A DNA stretch of 64,000 bases from Pseudanabaena sp. PCC 7367 (GTDB lineage: Bacteria > Cyanobacteriota > Cyanobacteriia > Pseudanabaenales > Pseudanabaenaceae): the NCBI RefSeq assembly GCF_000317065.1, contig NC_019701.1, positions 1,827,001-1,891,000 of the forward strand. The letters run 5' to 3'. Numbering within the stretch: the stretch's first letter is position 1; each line of letters opens with the position of its first letter. Made by a program: the position numbers and the translations under genes. Shown here in pieces: positions 16,861 through 25,889 of this stretch. The notes under the pieces were generated by a model. That model ran no database searches. It had not been told where the DNA came from and saw only the letters and a list, made by a program, of their open reading frames with translations.

Positions 16861-17607
16861 ATGCAAATACTACGCCCCCATAAATTCCCACGCTCCCTAT
16901 CGCTTGCGCTCTGTTCATGTTTGTTGATCATCAGCAGTGCTTGCACCACTACTGCAACAGCCCCCAATCCAGCTACAGAAACACCACCAGCGGAAAACGT
17001 GTCCGATCAGATCGCCCAAGCAGATGAAGGGCTGAGTCCCGGTGAGCAGGCAAATGCAGATTTTCAAGATAAACTCAGCGGTACAGAACTACTCAACGCC
17101 CTCAAACAAGGTGGGCATGTAATTTACTTCCGTCATGCGCAAACTGAGAAAGACTATGCCGATCAAGTCACGGCTGATGTGAATAACTGCGCTACGCAAC
17201 GGGTATTGAGCGAAGTGGGCTGGCAACAGGCACGTACGATCGGCAAAGCCTTTGAAGCTAAAGATATTCCCTATAATCAGGTAATTTCCAGCCAATATTG
17301 TCGTGCCTGGAAAACCGCTGATCTGGCTTTTAGTAAATATGAAAAAAACCCGGCTCTCAATTTCCTGCCCTTTGAGGACTATACCGATACGCAGGTAGAA
17401 GAAATGAAGGCGAACGTGATGCCGTTATTAACTGCAATCCCCCCCAATGGCACCAATACAATCATTGTGGGACATGATGATATTTTTGAGTCGGCAACTG
17501 GCATCTACCCCGATCCCCAGGGCATTGCCTATATCGTGACTCCCGATGGCCAGGGCGGATTTGAACTAGTTGCGAATATGTTGCCGAAAGAATGGGGCGA
17601 TCTTTAG
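16861..17607 (+). CDS. Histidine-phosphatase-family lipoprotein
   Basis: A 248-residue exported protein of the phosphoglycerate mutase/histidine phosphatase superfamily. The N-terminal signal ends in a lipobox-like ISSAC (Cys28), so lipid anchoring is likely. A Thr/Pro/Ala-rich linker follows to about residue 70. The catalytic RHG-type motif appears as FRHAQTEK (Arg-His), with the later SSQYCRAWKTA block and IIVGHDD, whose His completes the catalytic pair. The substrate is unknown; similar cyanobacterial proteins are annotated only by superfamily. It is divergent from the putative iron porin, and the Fur-box-like site lies ~245 bases upstream, so shared control is possible but not shown. Confidence 0.8.
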   Translation: MQILRPHKFPRSLSLALCSCLLIISSACTTTATAPNPATETPPAENVSDQIAQADEGLSPGEQANADFQDKLSGTELLNALKQGGHVIYFRHAQTEKDYADQVTADVNNCATQRVLSEVGWQQARTIGKAFEAKDIPYNQVISSQYCRAWKTADLAFSKYEKNPALNFLPFEDYTDTQVEEMKANVMPLLTAIPPNGTNTIIVGHDDIFESATGIYPDPQGIAYIVTPDGQGGFELVANMLPKEWGDL

Positions 17608-17846
17608 CTTGTTAACCAGCGCGATCGTTACCTACCTACCTACCCACCTACAACCTCACTTTTTGCCCCACTAAAACTTACTGACTTCCATAGTGCTAAA
17701 CCACATAATGTAATTGCCAGTCTTAAGTACATCGGAGTTTTGAATTAGTTCTTGCTTGTCCATCTCCTTATCAATGTCTGCTACATCGTTAGTCAGATAT
17801 CTTATGATAATTAGCTAGTAAGTAACACAAGGTTTAAAACTCTGTG

Positions 17847-17880
17847 CGGTTGGGTGTCCCCCCAGCCGTTTTTTGTTTTT
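17847..17880 (+). terminator. Rightward Rho-independent terminator
   Basis: CGGTTGGG / CCCAGCCG form an 8-bp stem (one G-U pair) with a 6-base loop, followed by TTTTTTGTTTTT. It lies 240 bases after the phosphatase gene, so it may serve that gene or a short independent transcript beginning near 17815. Confidence 0.8.
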
Positions 17881-17916
17881 TATGATTTCTTGTAGGTAAT
17901 ATAAATAATTATAAAT

Positions 17917-17959
17917 AAATAAATAAATAAAAAGCGATCGCCCTATTCCAGGCAATCGC
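17917..17959 (-). terminator. Leftward Rho-independent terminator of the wzc-like gene
   Basis: On the minus strand, GCGATTGCC and GGCGATCGC make a 9-bp stem (one G-U pair) around an 8-base loop, followed by TTTTTATTTATTTATT. It lies about 60 bases beyond the stop of the tyrosine-kinase gene. One arm is a HIP1 octamer. Confidence 0.75.
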
Positions 17960-18016
17960 CAATCAACATACTTGTAAGCTAAAAATGGGAAGCTAAGCAG
18001 TGACCTCTATGTGGTG

Positions 18017-20275
18017 CTAATGCTTAACCGTCATTTGGTCTTCCGCCAGGGGATCATCTGAGGACTCTGATTTAGGATCATCGGCATAGACCGGCAACAA
18101 GGGTTTGTTATTGCTCTTGTAGTAGGACGAATAATAGTTGTAGTAGTAGCTACTATCGTTGCGTTCGATCATATTAATCAAAATGCCTGCCATGTTGGCG
18201 CGGCTGTGGCCAAGGATTTCTACTGCCCTGGCGATCGCAGAACGAGTCGATCGTTCGATCGCTGCCACCAGAACCACCGAATCCACCTTCCCGGCCAGAC
18301 ATTGGGCATCGGTAATCCCCACGATCGGCGGTGTATCGATCAATACATAGTCATAGGTTTGTCGCCATAACTGCAACAACTTGGTCATTTTGGTTGATTC
18401 CAACAACACCATTGGGTTGGGTGGCAACGGCCCAGAGGTAATCACATTCAGACAGCCTTTGACATTGGCCGATTGCACCACCTGCCGCCAACTACGATTA
18501 GTGGCGATCACCGTGGATAAACCATAGTTATTACGCAACTTGGCCAAATGATGCACATTTGGTTTACGCATATCCGCATCCACCACCAGCACCTTGTGGC
18601 CTAGTTCGGCAAGAATAGAGGCAAGATTAAATACCAACGTGCTCTTACCTTCAGAGGGAACAGCAGAGGTGAAAGCGATCGATTTAATGCTTAAATCACC
18701 ACCCAGGTAACGCAAATTCAACGCCAGCGATCGCAGTGCCTCCCGGAAAGCAGAATGCATCATGCTTGGCGCTAGGGCAGTTTCTTTTTCCACCACCGGC
18801 GAAAGCTCTAGCATATCGGTACGGGGAATCGAGCCCAGCAATGGCACATGGGTCAGCTCGCGCACTTCTTCGACTTCTCTGATCCGCTCATCGGAGCGCT
18901 CTAGATACATGGCGATCGCCACCCCAAACAAAATCCCCGCAAATCCACCAAAGACCAGATTACGCAACACATTTGGTTCGATCGGTTGCAATGGCAACAA
19001 CGCCGCATCCAGCACTCGCCACGAAGAAATCTCCTGTGCTTCGGCAATTCGCAACTCTTCCAGCTTTTCAGACAGGCTGGTAAATACGGCTGAATCCAGC
19101 TCTAGTTGTCGCTGCAACTCGGTATATCGCTGCTGGAGTTGGGGGATTTGGGCAAAAATAGCAGAGACTCGCTCTTGAGCAAGTTTTACACTGCCCATCT
19201 GCGCCGCCTGCACCGCCATCGTGGTTTGGGTTTCAAATAAGGCTCCAGCTAAGTTTTGCTGAATTGAGCCATCAGCACTGGCTGGCACTGCGGTAGAAAT
19301 CCCCACCTGCGCAGCTCGACCACCCAAAACAGTTTCGGCCTGCACCTGCATCAATTTATAGAGTTGATCGCGGCGATCCTTGGCCACCTGCACTTCCGGG
19401 TGATCATCTTGGAATCTGGTACGCTCTAGATAATAATGGGTTTCAGCTTCCTGGAACTGTTTGACCAAATTCTGGTAGGTAATATCTTCAGCCAGAATCG
19501 CTTTGCCCAGAACCAAATCAGTTGAACCACCTACCTGGCGCTGTAATTCCTTGAACTGCCGTTGGGTTTGCGCCATTTGAATTTGTAGCTGTTGCGCCTG
19601 AGTATCGAGATCCTGCTTCATCGTATAAACAGAAGCGGCATAGGTATCAGGATCGACAATTTTATATTTTTCCCGAAACTTAGTCACAGTCAGGGCTGAC
19701 TCATCCAGGTCTTTTTTAACCTGTGGAAGCTTATCTTCAATGAATTGAATCGCTGTACTAGAGCGCGATCGGCGATCTTTGAGGCTATATTGCGAATAGG
19801 CTGAGGCCAAAGAATCAAGTACATCTTTTGCCCTTTGGGGATCTGGGTCGCGGTAAATTAGCCACAATACACTTGCGCCCTTCTCCTGCCTAATGTACAA
19901 ATTTTCGAGTACATATGACACCATCTGATCCTGAGTCATGGTGGGATCGATGTTATCTAACTGTGCCACCGCCGGCTCAATTAGCGATCGACTCTTGAGG
20001 ATCGCAATTTCTGTATCTAAGCTCGGTTCTTTGCTATATTTATCCAGTCCATCATTGACTGGCAGGTTGGATACCGAAATGGTGGCATCGTCAATTAGCA
20101 AAGAAGTTTCCGATTGATATACTGGCTCTTTGATGTAAGTATATGCGGCAACGGTGGCAAACAGGGTAGCCGAAATTGAGGCAACCACCAGCCAACGTTT
20201 GCGCAAAGTCCGCAGAAACCGGGACAGGTCGATCGACTCTTCCGGTTGCCCAGGATTTAATGAATATTCTGGCAT
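18017..20275 (-). CDS. Wzc-type polysaccharide co-polymerase / BY-tyrosine kinase
   Basis: A 752-residue inner-membrane protein that controls chain length and export of surface polysaccharide and autophosphorylates on tyrosine. Layout: a Wzz domain beginning at LSRFLRTLRKRW with the first TM helix at ~28-46, a long periplasmic coiled-coil region (residues ~170-420), the second TM helix (~441-460), then a fused BY-kinase. The kinase has a Walker A motif (PSEGKSTL, ~residue 540), a Walker A' motif (VLVVDADMRKP), a Walker B motif (YVLIDTPP) and a C-terminal tyrosine cluster (SSYYYNYYSSYY). The fused form resembles proteobacterial Wzc. It stands alone here, but the glycosyltransferase cluster 4.4 kb away is a natural partner. 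It has its own terminator. Confidence 0.92.
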   Translation of the reverse strand: MPEYSLNPGQPEESIDLSRFLRTLRKRWLVVASISATLFATVAAYTYIKEPVYQSETSLLIDDATISVSNLPVNDGLDKYSKEPSLDTEIAILKSRSLIEPAVAQLDNIDPTMTQDQMVSYVLENLYIRQEKGASVLWLIYRDPDPQRAKDVLDSLASAYSQYSLKDRRSRSSTAIQFIEDKLPQVKKDLDESALTVTKFREKYKIVDPDTYAASVYTMKQDLDTQAQQLQIQMAQTQRQFKELQRQVGGSTDLVLGKAILAEDITYQNLVKQFQEAETHYYLERTRFQDDHPEVQVAKDRRDQLYKLMQVQAETVLGGRAAQVGISTAVPASADGSIQQNLAGALFETQTTMAVQAAQMGSVKLAQERVSAIFAQIPQLQQRYTELQRQLELDSAVFTSLSEKLEELRIAEAQEISSWRVLDAALLPLQPIEPNVLRNLVFGGFAGILFGVAIAMYLERSDERIREVEEVRELTHVPLLGSIPRTDMLELSPVVEKETALAPSMMHSAFREALRSLALNLRYLGGDLSIKSIAFTSAVPSEGKSTLVFNLASILAELGHKVLVVDADMRKPNVHHLAKLRNNYGLSTVIATNRSWRQVVQSANVKGCLNVITSGPLPPNPMVLLESTKMTKLLQLWRQTYDYVLIDTPPIVGITDAQCLAGKVDSVVLVAAIERSTRSAIARAVEILGHSRANMAGILINMIERNDSSYYYNYYSSYYKSNNKPLLPVYADDPKSESSDDPLAEDQMTVKH

Positions 20276-20978
20276 TTCTACTCGTCCCCACGATATTTAT
20301 TGCAACCTGGCTGCGTTTGCTAAATCAAGACATCCAGTTTGATCAACAATACGATTAAACCGATTTTATCTATCAATAGCCGAGTCAGGGCAATCAGCTC
20401 TACAAAGTACTCTTTTGCTTTTGATTTATTCTGTGATTTAGTTTGCCTTGGAATTATTGGCATTAAAATCTGCAACTAAACTACCGATCGACCACCCCAC
20501 CAACCTTGCCATCGGAAAAGTCCTAGTAACTCACGATTGTATAACTAGGATGGTGGTAACGCCTTAGCAAAACCCCTACTAAAGAGTTACCGTAAATAGC
20601 CTAGATTTACGACTATTTACTTATATCTTCTTAGTTTACTGCGAAAATCCAAACTCGATCGCTATTTCGGTTAACCTATGTATAGAACCTCTTTGGGATC
20701 TAGCTTGAAATACCTGCCTGATCAGAGTTACAGCAATTAAATAAATAATCCCTGTCATTCTCTCAATCAGACCGATCGTAAGGATCTCAAAATGGTTCTA
20801 GAAGTTTTTATTAAGTTAGCTAATTTGGATCTTTGCATATCTAATTCATGATCTAAATTAGATCGCAAATAGTTAGATCAATGCCAAACAATACGACTTA
20901 TAAGCTAATAGTTTTGAACCACCCCTTAAACAATCATATTACATTTGATTGATTACACCTGCCCCAACCTCAAGTTTG
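20276..20978. other. 703-base divergent intergenic region
   Basis: Between the wzc-like gene (-) and the ccb-like gene (+). No credible ORF. At 20591-20620 three overlapping repeats (CGTAAAT, ATTTACG, CTATTTAC) allow two alternative inverted pairings: GTAAATAG with CTATTTAC (8-bp arms, 13-base spacer) or CGTAAAT with ATTTACG (7-bp arms). This is operator-like, about 315 bases before the wzc-like start. The rest is AT-rich. Confidence 0.4.
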
Positions 20979-21566
20979 ATGAGTAATACAAATTCACTTT
21001 TTTTAGATTCAGCATTATTCCTGACCAGTTTATTGATCGTTGGCTTGTTTTTCTTCATCAAAGGCTCCACCAAAGATCGCACCCAGTCATGGCTGTTTGA
21101 GGCGGAAGGATTGATCGACGATCAATTACTAGAACGGGTGCGCTACTATCTGCAACAGCGTGCCTATAAGGTGATCAAAATTGAACCAGAGCGGGAATTG
21201 GTCACCCTGGAGGGGCATGTTAAGCCAAGTGCATTTTTGGCGGGGCTGTTAGTTTTTCTTTCGGCCTTGGGGCTTGCTTGTCTGGGTTTGGTGTTGAGTA
21301 TTTTATTACCGACGATCGGCAATTATTTCCTATTTCTCTGTTTGATGGCACCATTGGCCGGGGTGTTCTATTGGCGGGGAGCCGATCGAGATGAGCAAAT
21401 CAGCTTGCAATTGCGATCTGGTGACTTGAACAGTAGTAATGTGTCGGAGACTGAGCAACTAAGTGAATCTGCATCTACACCTCTAAGCTCACGCATCTGG
21501 GTCAGTGCCCACAAGGATGAGTTAGTGACGATGCAAAAGTCTTTGAATTTAGTCAGAGTTGATTAA
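20979..21566 (+). CDS. CCB2/CCB4-like cytochrome b6f cofactor assembly protein
   Basis: Resembles the 'cofactor assembly of complex C subunit B' family, whose eukaryotic members (CCB2, CCB4) help attach haem c-i to cytochrome b6 of the b6f complex. From ATG 20979: a TM helix at ~8-26 (LFLTSLLIVGLFFFIKGSTKDRTQ), then a soluble segment (YYLQQRAYKVIKIEPERELVTLEGHVKPS). Two more TM helices follow at ~80-130, with the family-typical APLAGVFYWRGADRDEQ after them. The C-terminal ~60 residues are Ser-rich. A TTG ten codons upstream (20949) is the alternative start. It stands alone, converging on coaBC. Confidence 0.75.
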   Translation: MSNTNSLFLDSALFLTSLLIVGLFFFIKGSTKDRTQSWLFEAEGLIDDQLLERVRYYLQQRAYKVIKIEPERELVTLEGHVKPSAFLAGLLVFLSALGLACLGLVLSILLPTIGNYFLFLCLMAPLAGVFYWRGADRDEQISLQLRSGDLNSSNVSETEQLSESASTPLSSRIWVSAHKDELVTMQKSLNLVRVD

Positions 21567-21630
21567 GAATTTATCTGTACTCCAAGGCCAAATATTATTC
21601 ATCGTAGTGATCATCAAGAATTCCATTACC

Positions 21631-21660
21631 AATAATTACCAATAATTACCAATAATTAGA
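21631..21660. repeat. Short tandem repeat, 10-bp unit x3
   Basis: AATAATTACC occurs twice perfectly and a third time as AATAATTAGA, with a degenerate copy just before (TTCCATTACC). It sits in the convergent gap between the ccb-like gene and coaBC. The function is unknown and polymerase slippage is the simplest origin. Confidence 0.7.
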
Positions 21661-21739
21661 ATTGCTAGCATCGCCAGTTCTGGGCTGACATAACTGGAAT
21701 TATATATTGATTAACAATTAGGCAAACTTAATCATTTAA

Positions 21740-22960
21740 TTATTTAAAATCATTTAAACCAAAATCAAGCAATCGATGGGCAAGCTCCAGTTTTGAGCAG
21801 AGCGGCGTGGTCACCTGCACACCAGCGTCATTAATAAAAGTTGCCTGATTTGTATCAGCAGCAAATCCAGTTTGTTGACTATCTACAGCATTTGCGGCAA
21901 TAATATTCAATTGCTTACGTTCCAGCTTAGATTTCGCCGCCGCGATCACCTCGGTTTGATTACCAGTCTGCGCCGCAAAGCCAATTAGTCTTTGATCATT
22001 ACGCCTCTGTTTAGCCAGATCCGCCACAATATCGGGAATCTTCTCCAGGGCTAAACTCTCTGGCAATAAGGCCTTAGGAATTTTGCGATCGCTATAACTA
22101 GCGGTTCTTACATCCCCCACCGCCGCCGCCATGATTGTAATATCTGCCTTGCCAAAGTTTTCTAGCATCGCGTGATGCATCTGCGCCGAGGTTTCTACCA
22201 CAATCACCTGGATCGCACTATTCAAGCTAGCTGAATTTACCGCACTACGAGCCAAAACCAGCGTCACGGTTGCGCCACGCAAACTAGCGGCGATCGCCAA
22301 AGCTATGCCCTGCTTACCAGTGGCAGGATTACCAATGAACCGCACCGGATCGAGAAACTCCCTTGTCCCCCCAGCACTGATCAAGACCTGTTTACCTTGT
22401 AAATCCTGCCGACCTTTAGTCAATAAAATCGACTCGATCGCTGCTAAAATCGCCTCCGGTTCCGCCATCCGCCCTATCCCCACCGCATCGCAGGCCAGAA
22501 CACCGCTGCCAGGGTCGATCGCCAGGTATCGCTCAGCTTGCAAGAGCTTTTGCCAATTGGCCTGCACCGTGGCTTGTTCCCACATGGTGGTATTCATGGC
22601 CGGAGCCACCAGCACTGGACATCGAGAAGCCAGCACCACATTAGTAAGCAAATTATCCGCCATTCCATGCACCAGCTTCGCCAGGGTATTGGCAGTCAGC
22701 GGCGCAATCACCAGCAAATCTGCCCATTCTGCCAGTTCAATATGCAATGGTCGGCCGTGGGTCGGTTGCCAGAAGTCAGCATCAGTCAGGGCTGGCCGCC
22801 GGGATAGGGTAGCGAAGGTGAGGGGTGAGATGAATTCGATCGCTGAATTGGTTAAAATCACCTGCACTTCAACCCCAGCTTTAGCAAGGGCAGAAACCAC
22901 ATGGCAAACCTTATAGGCGGCGATCCCACCGGTTATTGCTACTAATACGCGACCTTGCAT
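21740..22960 (-). CDS. coaBC: Bifunctional phosphopantothenoylcysteine decarboxylase / phosphopantothenate-cysteine ligase
   Basis: Catalyses two successive steps of coenzyme A synthesis: ligation of cysteine to phosphopantothenate (CoaB half) and FMN-dependent decarboxylation (CoaC half). CoaC, residues ~1-185, shows ITGGIAAYK, catalytic His73 in GRPLHIELA, the PAMN motif (APAMNTTMW, Asn123) and the substrate-recognition flap with Cys157 (VLACDAVGIGRMAEP; most homologues have ACG where this has ACD). CoaB, ~190-406, begins QVLISAGGTREFLDPVRFIGN and includes AAAVGDVR and GFAAQT. The length is standard. Together with panD at 9.2 kb, two CoA-pathway genes lie in this window but are not linked. 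Confidence 0.95.
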   Translation of the reverse strand: MQGRVLVAITGGIAAYKVCHVVSALAKAGVEVQVILTNSAIEFISPLTFATLSRRPALTDADFWQPTHGRPLHIELAEWADLLVIAPLTANTLAKLVHGMADNLLTNVVLASRCPVLVAPAMNTTMWEQATVQANWQKLLQAERYLAIDPGSGVLACDAVGIGRMAEPEAILAAIESILLTKGRQDLQGKQVLISAGGTREFLDPVRFIGNPATGKQGIALAIAASLRGATVTLVLARSAVNSASLNSAIQVIVVETSAQMHHAMLENFGKADITIMAAAVGDVRTASYSDRKIPKALLPESLALEKIPDIVADLAKQRRNDQRLIGFAAQTGNQTEVIAAAKSKLERKQLNIIAANAVDSQQTGFAADTNQATFINDAGVQVTTPLCSKLELAHRLLDFGLNDFK

Positions 22961-23126
22961 AGTTGTTCAAAAATTTAAAAATAGCGATCGATATAATTAA
23001 TCAAGCCAAAGTCACCCTCGAATCAATCCAGTCTAAATCAATGCAGTAACATAATATTTGCCCTTACATTGATCGATCGCTGAACCTGATTGCTAAATCT
23101 GATTTCTGAACTAAGGAAGACAATCT

Positions 23127-23723
23127 TTGTATACTCGCCCGCTTGCCAACCTGATCGAACAATTCCAACGACTGCCAGGGATCGGTGCTAAAACTGCCCA
23201 GCGCCTAGCTTTGCATATTCTCAAACGCCCCGAAGCAGAAGTGGAAGCGCTCGCCACTGCCCTCACTGCTGCCAAACAAAAAGTGGGCATGTGCCAGGTA
23301 TGTGGACATTTATCCGCAGAGCCAGTGTGCGAAATTTGCAGCGACGATCGCCGCGATGATACGACAATCTGTGTGATCGCTGACTCCCGCGATTTGATCG
23401 CGTTGGAAAAAACCCGCGAGTATAAGGGCAAATATCATGTGCTGGGTGGCTTGATTTCACCGATGGATGGGATCGGCCCCGATCAATTAAATATTCAAAG
23501 CCTGCTGCGCCGCGCTAGTTCGGGCAAGATTGATGAGGTGATCATGGCGATCTCACCGAGTGTGGAAGGGGAAACCACCACGCTATATGTGGGTGGGTTG
23601 CTCAAGAATTTTACGCGGGTGACCCGGATTGCGTTTGGCATTCCAATGGGGGGCGATCTGGAATATGCGGACGAGATTACGTTGGCGAAGGCGATCGAGG
23701 GTAGGCGGGAGCTAGAAAGTTAG
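23127..23723 (+). CDS. recR: Recombination mediator RecR
   Basis: RecR acts with RecO and RecF to load RecA on gapped DNA. Visible features are the N-terminal helix-hairpin-helix ([17 protein letters not shown]), the four-Cys zinc finger (CQVCG...CEIC, ~residues 54-72), the Toprim domain ([16 protein letters not shown]) and a C-terminal Walker-B-like region ([12 protein letters not shown]). The start is TTG 23127, supported by AAGGAAG 8 bases before it and by the family N-terminus YTRPLANLI. The 198-residue length is normal. The stop codon overlaps that of nrdR by 4 bases on the other strand, a tail-to-tail arrangement with no room for a separate terminator. Confidence 0.95.
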   Translation: MYTRPLANLIEQFQRLPGIGAKTAQRLALHILKRPEAEVEALATALTAAKQKVGMCQVCGHLSAEPVCEICSDDRRDDTTICVIADSRDLIALEKTREYKGKYHVLGGLISPMDGIGPDQLNIQSLLRRASSGKIDEVIMAISPSVEGETTTLYVGGLLKNFTRVTRIAFGIPMGGDLEYADEITLAKAIEGRRELES

Positions 23724-24265
23724 TTAGATTCAGATTTACTAACAATCGCTTCTTCGTTTTTTAGTTCTACTTTTTCCGGCCCAACGATCTCATCATGCTG
23801 GTGCTCATGTTGATACTTAGCATCAAACTGGCGCAACGCCTCCGCGAAATCAGTCACCCCCTGGAACTGGCGATAGACCGATGCAAACCGCACATAGGCC
23901 ACCTCAGACAACGATCGCAACGCTTCCAACACCATCTCGCCAATTTCCGCACTGGTCACATGGCGATCGCTGCGCAACTGCAACTGTGCCTCCAGCTCAT
24001 CGATCATTGCCTCGATCTGCATGGAACCCACGCCCGTTTTCTCACAGGCCGTCACCACCCCGCGTAGCAACTTCGACTTATCAAACGACTCCACCTTGCC
24101 ATCGCGCTTGGACACCGTGATCGGTACAAACTCGATCCGCTCGTAGGTAGTAAAACGGCGGCGGCATTCTAAACATTCACGGCGGCGGCGGATACTCTGA
24201 CCCATTTCCGCCGATCGAGACTCCAGCACGCGGCTATCGGTATTCTGGCAAAAGGGGCATAACAT
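23720..24265 (-). CDS. nrdR: Transcriptional repressor NrdR
   Basis: NrdR senses ATP/dATP and represses ribonucleotide reductase genes. I chose ATG 24265 (MLCPFC), the family's usual start, rather than the upstream codon at 24280. The zinc ribbon has Cys at CPFC and ECLEC. The [17 protein letters not shown] segment binds DNA, and the ATP-cone follows (residues ~44-135, beginning [18 protein letters not shown]). After [10 protein letters not shown] there is a longer than usual acidic/His-rich tail ([21 protein letters not shown]). A consensus NrdR box and a weaker second one lie ~90-150 bases upstream, so autoregulation is likely. No ribonucleotide reductase gene is in this window. Confidence 0.95.
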   Translation of the reverse strand: MLCPFCQNTDSRVLESRSAEMGQSIRRRRECLECRRRFTTYERIEFVPITVSKRDGKVESFDKSKLLRGVVTACEKTGVGSMQIEAMIDELEAQLQLRSDRHVTSAEIGEMVLEALRSLSEVAYVRFASVYRQFQGVTDFAEALRQFDAKYQHEHQHDEIVGPEKVELKNEEAIVSKSESN

Positions 24266-24356
24266 AGGCTTGCGTCCCAAACGAGTGAGGGAAAAAAGGA
24301 TTTTGCTTAAGCTCTGGTTCAGTTCTAGTTAATCAATAACTAAGTAGCCAGGGTTT

Positions 24357-24372
24357 ACACAATATATAGTGT
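24357..24372 (-). promoter_or_regulatory. NrdR box 1 upstream of nrdR
   Basis: ACACAATATATAGTGT matches the published NrdR consensus ACACwATATATwGTGT at all 16 positions. It lies 92 bases upstream of the nrdR ATG. On the minus strand it contains TATATT, a plausible -10 element, so binding would block the promoter. Confidence 0.85.
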
Positions 24373-24398
24373 TACGACTAATTACTACTACGAACATA

Positions 24399-24414
24399 AC
24401 ACTATCTACAATTT
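24399..24414 (-). promoter_or_regulatory. NrdR box 2 (weaker)
   Basis: ACACTATCTACAATTT matches 12 of 16 consensus positions. Its start is 42 bases from box 1, about four helical turns, so both would face the same side of the DNA. NrdR normally binds paired boxes, typically about two or three turns apart. Confidence 0.55.
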
Positions 24415-24663
24415 TCTTATATTTACCGTAATTTGCCTAGTCGCCGCCAACCCCCGATCGGGCTTAATGTCTATGGCCAGATCATCTTCAAGAGGTTTAT
24501 TTTTGAATAGATACTTGATCGATAAAAGCGATCGAGTTGAGATGTGCCCCACATCGGTTATGTGAAAACCGCTCCCTCACCACAAATCATGGTTAAAAAG
24601 ATCTACCGAACTCAGGCTCTCCATCATATCGACATATCGATCGCAAGAGGTTCAAGGATCTAG

Positions 24664-25836
24664 TTAACCTTCCAAATTCTGCGGCGGCTCAATGAGCTTA
24701 GAATTAGCATGATGCAAATACAATTCACTAACAATAATCGCCCCGATCGTTGCGGCAAAACTAAGCCAAGCGCCCATCTCACCCCAGGTAAAAATCAAAC
24801 CAGCGATCGCCACAGTGAAACCCATATAAGTAATCGCCACCTGCGGATGGGACCAACCCGACTGTTGTAAACGTTGATAAATGTGGCTGCGGTGCGGCAA
24901 CAAAATATTTTCCCAGCGCAGCAAACGCGAAAACACCGTATACATGGCATCACCCATCAGCGGAGCCACGATCGCAAGGCTAGACCAGGCCAGGGTAACA
25001 TCTGGTTCCTGCAACAGGGCGATCGCTACACATGCGCCTAGAAACGTACTCCCCACATCCCCCATAAACACCTTGGCCGGTGACCAGTTCCAGACCAAAA
25101 AGCCGCCGATCGCGGCCACCAAGAACCACCAGATAGGTTGATCTAAGTAAACTGCCAAAAAGCTCAATTGCAGCGCGGTAGTGCCTGCCACCAGACCATC
25201 CAGGCCATCCATGAAGTTATAGAAATTCACGATCGCCGTCATCGTAAAAATGGTCAGTACGGTGGCAATAATACTAATTACAATTGGAGCAAAAAAACTC
25301 CCCAGCCAATCGGAGAGCCAGGGTTGGGGGAATGCACCAAAATAAACCCCAGCGCTAATCGTAACCGTCACCTGCACCAGATAGCGCCATTTACTGGCCA
25401 GGCTAAAGCGATCGTCAATGATGCCCACTACCACCAGTGGCAACAGCAACAGCCAGATTACGCCCAGATCGATCGGTGGAAAATTCAAGTTAAACAAGGC
25501 AATATCCCGCTCACCAATCACCATAAAAAAGCCGATCGCCAATGAAACCATCACAAAGGCAATCACAAACCCCAACCCACCACCTCTGGGAGTAGGTTGT
25601 TTGTGGGAGCTACGCTCATTGGGAATATCTAATAGGGCGAAGGCGAAGCGATTTTTAATTAAGCGCACCACCTTCCAGCTCAAACCAAAGCTGGCCATCA
25701 GGAATCCCCACCCTAAACCAGTATCAAAAATGCCAGGCAGGGCAAATGTATTGAACATGCTAGCGATCGGCTCCCTCCCCCCAATACCAATCAATCCTGC
25801 TAAAGTTTGCACCCCATTCAATCCGATTGTGAACAT
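24664..25836 (-). CDS. WecA/MraY-family undecaprenyl-phosphate sugar-phosphate transferase
   Basis: Polyprenyl-phosphate N-acetylhexosamine-1-phosphate transferase that would start a lipid-linked glycan at the cytoplasmic membrane. About ten TM helices are visible. Family motifs: PNERSSHKQPTPRGGG after the first helices, the Asp-Asp motif in GIIDDRFSL, NFYNFMDGLDGLVAG with catalytic Asp, KVFMGDVGS, and the C-terminal cytoplasmic loop PHRSHIYQRL. The ATG at 25836 gives a 25-residue lead before a plausible alternative Met (MFNTFALPG). It is the last gene of a leftward cluster with an SDR gene 53-88 bases upstream and glycosyltransferases beyond, so it probably initiates the repeat unit they assemble. 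Confidence 0.9.
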   Translation of the reverse strand: MFTIGLNGVQTLAGLIGIGGREPIASMFNTFALPGIFDTGLGWGFLMASFGLSWKVVRLIKNRFAFALLDIPNERSSHKQPTPRGGGLGFVIAFVMVSLAIGFFMVIGERDIALFNLNFPPIDLGVIWLLLLPLVVVGIIDDRFSLASKWRYLVQVTVTISAGVYFGAFPQPWLSDWLGSFFAPIVISIIATVLTIFTMTAIVNFYNFMDGLDGLVAGTTALQLSFLAVYLDQPIWWFLVAAIGGFLVWNWSPAKVFMGDVGSTFLGACVAIALLQEPDVTLAWSSLAIVAPLMGDAMYTVFSRLLRWENILLPHRSHIYQRLQQSGWSHPQVAITYMGFTVAIAGLIFTWGEMGAWLSFAATIGAIIVSELYLHHANSKLIEPPQNLEG

Positions 25837-25889
25837 CTTGATTAATCCCCATTAACCGTTATTAATCATTACTTGCTAAGCTACTAAGC

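Larger units (their letters stand above)
17608..18016. other. 409-base convergent gap with two terminators
   Basis: Between the phosphatase (+) and wzc-like gene (-). It holds a CCTACCTACCTACC-type tetranucleotide repeat at about 17630-17652, a rightward terminator (17847-17880) and a leftward terminator (17917-17959) beside an ATAAATAAATAAATAA tract. Confidence 0.55.
24266..24663. other. Gap between nrdR and the WecA-like gene
   Basis: 398 bases. The nrdR-proximal half carries two NrdR-box-like sites. The distal half shows no ORF or clear hairpin with T-run for the polysaccharide cluster that ends at 24664. Confidence 0.5.
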
